Positions 8,137 to 13,973 of a DNA stretch of 13,973 nt are shown piece after piece. Source of the stretch: Acanthaster planci (lineage: Eukaryota > Echinodermata > Asteroidea > Valvatida > Acanthasteridae). The stretch covers positions 280,458 through 294,430 of the forward strand of contig NW_019091598.1 of assembly GCF_001949145.1 (NCBI RefSeq). Direction: 5' to 3'. A program made the position numbers and the translations under genes. Every line of letters begins with the position of its first letter. Position 1 is the stretch's first letter. The notes beneath the pieces were generated by a model that ran no database searches, was not told the DNA's origin, and saw only the letters and a program-made list of their open reading frames with translations.

Positions 8137-8772
8137 TTAAAAGTTGATGAGTGGTGCAGTATGTTGGCAGACTGTAGCATGCTTTTCTTGGCATGGTACA
8201 TCATTCCAATCACCTGATGCTTGTAACAATGCACAGTCTTGGTCAGGGCCATTGCTAGGTTGATTTTTATTCCAGTTTGTGTACTTGACATCAGAAGAGC
8301 CATCCTGGCACTCCCATGAACCTAACATAAAGGCAATACCACAGCTGAAAGTCTGTACCTGTCGTATTTTATGAAAGAATAATTCTTCACAATTTTGTTG
8401 TGTTCTAAAGATGAACTAGTTTCCCAGCAGTATTTAATCAACCTATGAAGGTTGAATGTACTTTCACTGACCTTCAGTTTGAATATCATTACAATTGATC
8501 CAGAAGTAGTGGTGTAGATTCTCCAGAAGGAACTCAGTTTCCTCCTGAGACTGTGGCATAACCAAGACACTTCCCATCTTGATGCACTCCTCTCTAGCCT
8601 TGGCCCAGGGTAGATTCACTGGCAGATTTTTGTAGCATTTGTGATTCCACTGGTTCCAATCATGAGGACACACCCCTCTTATTGAGGCCACACACCTCTC
8701 ATTACCACCAGTGCATCTGATTATAAAATAAAGGCTAATCATGCCAAAGATAAGACCCTTAGACAGTATCAT
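8137..8772 (-). CDS. CTLD gene 3: C-type lectin-like protein with QPS motif, two exons, 161 aa
   Basis: Exon 1 is complement 8472-8772 and exon 2 complement 8137-8321. The donor GAAG|GTCAGT and acceptor TTAG|GTTCA join in phase 1 across a 150-base intron. The N-terminus MILSKGLIFGMISLYFI is a probable signal peptide and differs from the MMLPKGFIFGLMNLCLM of genes 1, 2 and 4. Structural cysteines at 35, 46, 63, 94, 105, 130, 144 and 152 match the CTLD framework plus the extra 94/105 pair. The sugar loop reads QPS at 121-123, the following EDC is QDC, and WND at 139-141 is intact. Two acidic Ca2+ ligands are thus replaced by Gln, so binding specificity and calcium affinity probably differ from the neighbours. 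The tail HTAPLINF lacks the extra Cys156 of genes 1 and 2. Cys27 is present without an obvious intramolecular partner. Candidate poly(A) hexamers are at 7856-7861 and 7816-7821. Confidence 0.92.
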
Positions 8773-9088
8773 TTTTAGATGCTGTTGGATCAGTGAAATT
8801 TAGACTCTGTTCCCTCCCTACCTCATCACAGTGTTGGGTCCATCAGTGCCAATTACTGGAAATACCGTAGTCTTTTTTTATTTTGACCTTGCTATTAATT
8901 CTGCTCTAGAGAACATCAAAAGAACTTCTTTTTTGGACATTTTAGCCTACGATTGCCATGGTTACCATCAAATCCGTATTTGAGAACTCATTAAAGTGTT
9001 TTTCATACATGCTGCAGAGAGAGCCAATTATTTTGATGTCAGGCAAACATCCCCACCTTCAGAGACTTGGATGTCATGCTGTGAAATG
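8756..9088. repeat. Duplicated 5' flank of gene 3 (partner of 12642-12980)
   Basis: The two segments match at most positions from the fifth codon of the gene outward to the GTGAAATG at 9081-9088, then diverge abruptly. It includes the start codon, 5' UTR and all putative promoter blocks, so the fifth gene should share gene 3's regulation. Confidence 0.9.
8773..9050 (-). promoter_or_regulatory. Conserved 5' flank of gene 3: candidate promoter elements
   Basis: Proximal block with GGAGGGAACAG and GGTATTTCC on the gene strand. AGCAAGGTCA (minus strand) at 8884-8893, 112 bases from the ATG. CATGGTTACCAT at 8957-8968. GCCAATTATTTTGATGTCAGG starting near 9023. Each has a counterpart at similar spacing upstream of genes 1, 4 and 5. 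Conservation between paralogs, not experiment, supports the call. Confidence 0.5.
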
Positions 9089-9592
9089 ATTTTGTTTGCT
9101 TTATAAATTCAATAATCACAGATTTTGTGTTGAATAGATTTGTAGATTCATGATTAGGAGCCAACAGATTCCCTGCAGGATTCTACACAGTGACAAATAA
9201 GAGACCTTTTTTCTATATTCAATCTTAAAGGAACATCAGCCCCCATATTTTCCTCTGTCTTTTCTGCAGACTTGTGTATCAAGATTGCATATTTTGGCAT
9301 AATTTTAGTAATATGGTGAAACAGTTCTGGTACTTGTCTATTATTTTTTGGGGGGGTTGTTTACTTTTCCAATGTTTTATCAATTTTAATTTTCAGTCCA
9401 TCTTATTAATATTCTTATAATGTTCCTTTTTTGCTTTTTGGCTGTAATCTATCCTTCTGTATTGTAAAGCAGACATTTTTAGTCTTTGGTCTCGTTTGAT
9501 CAGTTTTTAAAATAAACCGTAATGAATGAAAAAATGAATAGTTCTACTGTGGTCTTGAAGGCCAGTTGACCGTGTTCATCAGCTCAGCTTAA

Positions 9593-9653
9593 CTTAACCC
9601 TAACAGTCCTCAATCCTTCACCTGTTGGAGGACCGAGGACAGTTAGGATTAAG
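9593..9653. repeat. Long imperfect hairpin with 25-base arms
   Basis: The left arm 9593-9617 and right arm 9629-9653 are reverse complements at 21 of 25 positions, with an 11-base loop. The left arm includes CTTAACCCTAAC and the right arm GTTAGGATTAAG. It could be a small fold-back (MITE-type) element or a structured RNA. No flanking target-site duplication was evident. Confidence 0.6.
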
Positions 9654-10463
9654 ATGGAGTTTGTGATATCTGATAAATCAAACTACAGGTATAGTACCTT
9701 CATCTTTGCCAGAGTCACTGACTTCATAAATATTATGCCTTTATTATGAACAACAAACAGGTGCTACCTTTGAGTTGCTTATGTCACATATGCTGCTTCC
9801 AAAGAATAGTTTTAAGAGTAAAACTGCAGCACGCTATTTTTCAAGACTACATTTGTATTTACACTGGAGTAACTAACAATAGTGAAGTGTTAGTACAATG
9901 CACTGCATTGTGGGAAATGGTTACCTGACTCTGTTATGATCATACAGAAGTCTGATTATTAGACTTTGTTCTTTCTTTTATCTTCCAATTCTTGTAATTA
10001 AGTGGGGCCCAGCGAAAATCCGAACATGTCATCTGTCCAATTTCCATCAATGTCACTGGATGCTTGGCATCTTTACAGCACTGTAGCCATTTAATTAAAC
10101 ATTCCAAATTATATCAATGTGCAAGCCTGACATAGACCTATTTTGGGGAATAAAAATAAAATTACAAGGGTGCACATCAATGTTAGTTGCACCTGAATAT
10201 GTGTATACAACTGTAACTTGCCAATTGTTGGTTTCCTTTAACAGTTATTGAAATTCATAACTGCCGCGTCAACTTGAAGGGGAAATGTATGCAGAAATTT
10301 AGACACCACAGGGACAATACTGCACAAATAATACAAAATACTGGGTACCATTTGGCTAAAATTTGTCCATAGTAAACAATTGAAACAAAAGTAGCTTGCA
10401 GAGGTGAGATTTGCTACGATATTTCCTGATTTTAGGAGTTTGTTCTTCATAACTTTTTTTCAT

Positions 10464-10492
10464 CATGACTTTTCATGACTTTTCAGGACTTT
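10464..10492. repeat. Three tandem copies of a CATGACTTTT unit
   Basis: Units start at 10464, 10474 and 10484; the third reads CAGGACTTT. Short and imperfect. Confidence 0.6.
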
Positions 10493-11027
10493 CAAACCAA
10501 TCTTTCTTAAAATCGGGAAACTCCTGTTTTTACCTCTAAGGTATGTTACATACAAAAAATTGACAAGAAATCAGTATTTTAATATGTACATGCACATGCA
10601 GGCAAACACTAATTTATGTATACCATAGACCCTGTCTTATGGGACCTTCAAACCCCTTGTGATTATTTCATATTCATGAATATTTCATTTTCTTCCAATC
10701 TCAACCTGAGCTTGAAAAATGTAATATTAATCATGAATCATAACCAGTATGTTGTGTTTAAAGGTGCGTTCTATGCTTTGAATGCTCAGTAGCTGTCGTT
10801 AGTGATTACCTCTCATGTGCATGTTTATGTGCAGGTGTTGTCCTTGTTTGCTTAGCTTGTTCCTAATGTAAGCATCTTTCTTTAGATTTTCAAGGTTCAA
10901 AACTTTCACGAGTTTAAGAAGATGCACATACCTACAGTGTCTTGCCACCACAATGATGTTTTTTCCATGGAGTTGACCGTTTCCCACTTGAGTCATTAAT
11001 TTTAGTTACTGATATTATCTGCTAGGT

Positions 11028-11893
11028 TTAAAAGTGCAGCTGAGGTGCAGTTTGTTCGCAGATGACTGGAGAGAGATCACTACATGGTACATCATTCCAA
11101 CCCTTCTTGTCTGTTGCAGCACAGTCTTCCCAGATTCCTGAGATACTAGGTTCCCCAGCCCTCCAGTTTCTGTACTTGATATCAGTGATACCATCCTTAC
11201 ACTCCCACGAACCTATACGCGGTAGAATGAAAATGTTCATATGAATAGGAGGCTACAGGCCTGGAATAGAGCAACGTCTTTCTTTACCTTTTGAAATCAA
11301 CAGTTTTCACACCCTCACCCTCATCTCCCCCTCTTGTTATCTTCATGCAAATTTGAGTTCTCATTTGTGATTGGTCAACCTGTGACAACAAACAGTGTGA
11401 TACATACATATAACTGTGTTGCACAAAGAGAGACATAGTTTTGCATCGGGCATCTTCCCTTTATCAAAAAGGAAACGCTTTCTGACATTGAGTAACCTTT
11501 TTGTTCGTAATAATTGAACCATAATGGTTGAATAATTTTATGGCATTTGAAAATAAACCAAGGAATAAATAAGACATGCTACAATGACAAACCTTCAACT
11601 TGAAGATCATTACAGTTGATCCAAAAGTAGAATATGAGGTTGTTCAGGAGGAACTCAGTTTCCTCCTGAGACTGTGGCATGACCAAGACACTTCCTATCT
11701 TGATGCATTCCTCTTTGGCCTCAGCCCAGGGTAGATTCACTGGGTGTTTTTTGTAGCATTTGCCACCCCACTGGCTCCAATCAGGAGGACACACCCCTCT
11801 AATGGAGGCCACACACCTCTCATTACCACCAGTGCATCTGGCCATAAGACAAAGGTTCATCAAGCCAAAGATGAAACCTTTAGGCAGCATCAT
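11028..11893 (-). CDS. CTLD gene 4: C-type lectin-like protein with EPS/WND, two exons, 161 aa
   Basis: Exon 1 is complement 11593-11893 and exon 2 complement 11028-11212. The donor GAAG|GTTTGT and acceptor ATAG|GTTCG join in phase 1 across a 380-base intron, the longest of the four. The start at 11893 (MMLPKG) is chosen because it matches genes 1 and 2 and places the hydrophobic segment at the N-terminus. The frame stays open to an upstream ATG at 11953, which would add 20 residues ahead of the signal peptide. The CTLD landmarks are Cys35/46, Cys63, Cys94/105, EPS at 121-123, EDC ending at Cys131, WND at 139-141, Cys144 and Cys152. This copy keeps the most canonical calcium ligands together with gene 1, although Ser replaces Asn or Asp in the sugar motif. 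Residue 124 is Ile where the others have Asn. The tail TAPQLHF resembles that of gene 3 and lacks Cys156. Confidence 0.92.
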
Positions 11894-12220
11894 TTCAGAT
11901 GCTAGCAGACCGGTGTCTAGTGATGAAATGAACACTGCTGATCCCTCCCTCATCTCAGTATGAAGCTCATCTCTGGAAATAATTTCCTTTAATTAGGATG
12001 ACCTTGCCATTATAATTTTGCACCAATGAGCACCAGAATTTTTCCTAAGTAGACATCTACAAACCTTTAAACTGCTGCAATCATACTTAGTACAGATGGT
12101 ACTCGGTGAATAGTGCTTGCCATTACTATGGTTACCATAAAAGTCAGGTCAGTGGAGAACACAGTCAAACATAACTTTGGCATACCAGCAGCGGAATGCT
12201 AATTATCATTTTTCTAGAAA
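11894..12220 (-). promoter_or_regulatory. Conserved 5' flank of gene 4: candidate promoter elements
   Basis: The first 50 bases (GCTAGCAGACCGGTGTCTAG, plus strand) closely match the gene 1 flank. GGCAAGGTCA (minus strand) lies at 11999-12008, 106 bases from the ATG, with ATTATTTCC closer in. TATGGTTACCATAAA is at about 12128-12142, roughly 45 bases farther out than in the other copies. CTAATTATCATTTTTCTAG is near 12199-12217. A one-base difference just before the ATG opens the upstream frame. Confidence 0.5.
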
Positions 12221-12639
12221 AAAGTGCCCATCTTTAGACTCTTGTTTATCTGGTTCGTAAGTATGATGTCATTTTGGTTTAAACCATGCCTACTGCACAA
12301 GCACTGCACATACAGTTACATGTACAGGCATTGATAGCCATGTACATGGAACCGGAAGTTAACACAACTTCAGCGATCGTCCAGTGGGAGCCTGCAAATC
12401 GTGGTGTGTCCGCCTTTGTGATGAAGTCACTAACGAACCGGATAACAACATGAAAGCAATGTTGTAGTCAAGTCCATCACAAGTCCTTGCCAGTCCATCA
12501 CATGTCCATCATTATATGTCTCTAAGCCAAGTCAGAAGCCATTCAAATAAGTTGTAATAAGAGCAGTCCTTTGGCATTGTGCATCCTGTAACTTGTGAAA
12601 GGAGTTGTGATTGGATTCATGAAGGATATCATGAAAGGG
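12221..12639. other. Unrecognised stretch left of the N at 12640
   Basis: It contains ACATGTAC words near 12319-12355 and a short AGTCCATCAC repeat at 12468-12510. It shows no CTLD similarity although it abuts the start of the fifth gene. No gene seen. Confidence 0.5.
12468..12510. repeat. Short imperfect direct repeats of AGTCCATCAC
   Basis: CAAGTCCATCAC, CAAGTCCTTGC, CAGTCCATCAC and ATGTCCATCAT follow one another directly. Confidence 0.6.
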
Positions 12640-12640
12640 N
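12640..12640. other. Undetermined base (N) cutting the fifth CTLD gene
   Basis: It is the only non-ACGT base here and falls immediately after codon six of the fifth gene. This looks like a contig join rather than a polymorphic base. Confidence 0.7.
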
Positions 12641-12658
12641 GCCCTTAGACAGTATCAT
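12641..12658 (-). CDS. First six codons of a fifth CTLD gene, cut at an N
   Basis: Directly right of the undetermined base at 12640, the minus strand reads ATG ATA CTG TCT AAG GGC (MILSKG), identical in protein to the start of gene 3. It is preceded by a closely matching copy of gene 3's 5' flank. The base after this fragment is N, and the sequence beyond it (below 12640) has no CTLD similarity. The rest of the gene is therefore either lost at a real breakpoint or missing from the assembly. A single N at the exact break makes an assembly gap the likelier reading. Confidence 0.75.
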
Positions 12659-12980
12659 TTTTAGATGCTGTTGGATCAGTGAAATTTAGACTCTGTTCCC
12701 TCCCTACCTCATCACAGTGTTGGGTCCATCACTGCCAATTACTGGAAATACCGTAGTTTTTTTTTATTTTTGATGACCTTGCTATTAATTTTGCTCTAGA
12801 GAACATCTAGAGAACATCAAAAGAACTGGATATTTGGTCTACGATTGCCGTGGTTACCATAAAATCAATATTTGAGAACTCATTAAAGTGTTTTTTATAC
12901 AAGCTGCAGAGAGAGCCAATTATTTTGATGTCAGGCAAATATCCCCACCTTCAGAGACTTGGATGTCATGCTGTGAAATG
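12642..12980. repeat. Duplicated 5' flank of the fifth gene (partner of 8756-9088)
   Basis: Near-identical to the gene 3 flank over its whole length. It differs by scattered substitutions, a small internal direct duplication of CTAGAGAACAT near 12795-12818 and a few indels. It ends at GTGAAATG (12973-12980). Confidence 0.9.
12659..12940 (-). promoter_or_regulatory. Conserved 5' flank of the fifth gene: candidate promoter elements
   Basis: It carries the same ordered blocks as gene 3: AGCAAGGTCA on the minus strand at 12774-12783, GTGGTTACCATAAAA at about 12850-12864, and GCCAATTATTTTGATGTCAGG near 12915-12935. The blocks are intact although the gene body is missing. Confidence 0.5.
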
Positions 12981-13973
12981 TATTAACATCAGAGGACATC
13001 ATAAAGTAGATACATATGTAGTAATTGAGCTTTATAGTAAGAATATGCTAAACTTCAATCTTCAGGTCTGACAAATTCTACTGAAGTGCAAAGTATGTCA
13101 CAGATCAAAGATGTTTTTAGCCTGAGGTGGTTTCCATTAGTTAGCAACAATGTCCACACTTTAACATTCTTTCAAGGCCTTAATCAGACACTGTTCAATA
13201 TCTCAGCTTCATACTACACGAAGAAAATTAAATTTGTAAAATTATTCTTGAATGCTGCATGAAGCCATTGTATAAGCCCAAGATGTAATTTCTGTTTTTT
13301 TCCTTTGACAGGCTGTGTTCCTGTTGGCAAAGACTTGGCGAGCCAAGTTTGATATTGGCAAACTCTTTAACCTTGTTTTGGAATGAAATTTTTACACTTA
13401 ACAAAATAGCACTGAGGTTTAAGTACACAATGCAATCAGTCTAAAAATAGAAGTAACATGTGAATCCTGTGAGTTTCTTTCCATTTGGTTCATATTACCT
13501 TGATGATGATTTAACTAGTTCACTCCGAGCAGCCACGCCCACAAAATAGCACTGTTACTCCTGCTATGGAAGTACATTTGTAGCCATGCCCCCAAAATAA
13601 CTCCGAGCAGCGAAGTAGATGTTTTTTACCACCATGGTATTTGAGGGTCATATGGGTGTCTTGGGGATACTTATCTTTCAAAAATTCTTACTCTACAGGC
13701 TTGTGGTGTATGCGTGGGGTGAGAATTACATGAAATATGTGCCGAATTGGCTCAGTGAAAAAAAGTTATGACAATATTTGGTGATATTTGTCGATCTCTG
13801 TTATCACGCCATTGACAACAAGGTTTGTCACATCCCGGGTTACCCCGAGGACATAACCTTCGGCAGTTATTTGCACTCTCCAGCAAAATAAGACACCGGA
13901 TACAAGATCTTCTGTTTTACGGAGACTAATTTACAAATTTATTATTGTTAAAAAAAATATTTACAGTTTTTGT
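12981..13973. other. Right-end spacer, partly repeat-like
   Basis: No gene I can support. It contains a pair of composite direct repeats (13522-13611) and a more GC-balanced stretch (about 13795-13900). The latter is open on the minus strand for about 53 codons down to a TAA at 13766-13768, without an ATG. It may be part of a dispersed repeat or of a gene outside the window. Confidence 0.4.
13522..13611. repeat. Composite direct repeats ACTCCGAGCAGC and GCCAYGCCCMCAAAATA
   Basis: ACTCCGAGCAGC occurs at 13522-13533 and 13600-13611. GCCACGCCCACAAAATA (13532-13548) is repeated as GCCATGCCCCCAAAATA (13583-13599). The order of the two words is reversed between the halves, so this is not a simple tandem duplication. 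Confidence 0.65.

Larger units (their letters stand above)
9089..11027. other. Spacer between gene 3 upstream region and gene 4
   Basis: No supportable gene. It contains a poly-G/T run near 9340-9360, a 25-base-arm hairpin (9593-9653), three copies of a CATGACTTTT unit (10464-10492) and a TATTCATGAATA palindrome (10671-10682). Small open frames at 9746-9928, 10238-10450 and 10799-10996 show no recognisable domain. Confidence 0.5.

Noticed and set aside
8322-8570. Minus-strand open frame overlapping gene 3 exon 1 and its intron
   Set aside because: It is a shifted-frame shadow of exon 1 read through the intron.
10799-10996. Minus-strand 65-codon frame just downstream of gene 4
   Set aside because: Considered as an extra exon of gene 4, but gene 4 already ends in a stop matching the paralogs, and this frame has no CTLD or other motif.
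11760-11963. Plus-strand open frame opposite gene 4 exon 1
   Set aside because: Antisense shadow of a well-supported lectin exon.
1-13973. CRISPR array, prophage or bacterial operon
   Set aside because: No regularly spaced repeats or dense open frames; introns and spacers are typical of an animal genome.

Overview
The window is animal nuclear DNA: AT-rich and intron-bearing, with large non-coding spacers and no bacterial-type gene packing. Its recognisable content is a tandem array of small genes for secreted C-type lectin-like domain (CTLD) proteins, all on the minus strand. Expanded CTLD arrays and ACATGTAC-type simple repeats suggest an invertebrate deuterostome (sea urchin, amphioxus or acorn worm), but the sequence alone does not settle the species.

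From left to right: gene 1 (1734-2364), gene 2 (4347-4974), the decayed first exon of another copy (6071-6262), gene 3 (8137-8772), gene 4 (11028-11893), and the first six codons of a fifth gene (12641-12658) cut by an undetermined base. Each intact gene has two coding exons. Exon 1 is 301 nt and encodes a hydrophobic N-terminus plus the first half of the CTLD. A phase-1 intron of 133-380 bases follows. Exon 2 is 185 or 194 nt and carries the sugar/calcium loop and the last cysteines. Predicted proteins are 164, 164, 161 and 161 residues, with no transmembrane tail.

Genes 1 and 2 sit in a segmental duplication (1 to about 2371, and 3211 to about 4983) interrupted by roughly 570 bases present only in the first copy. 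Genes 3 and 5 share another duplicated 5' flank (8756-9088 and 12642-12980). Both single N characters fall at breaks in duplicated sequence, so the array may be collapsed or incompletely assembled.

The copies keep the CTLD cysteine framework but differ at the calcium/sugar site: EPS with WND (genes 1 and 4), EPS with WID (gene 2), QPS with QDC (gene 3). Gene 2 also lacks a GCAAGGTCA-containing 5' block shared by the other four. Exon 1 of genes 1 and 2 shows a mosaic pattern suggesting gene conversion with other array members. Taken together, this looks like a locally duplicating, diversifying lectin family, plausibly in innate recognition; that role is inference. The remaining spacers hold small inverted and direct repeats, a CpG-rich patch and no other gene I can support.
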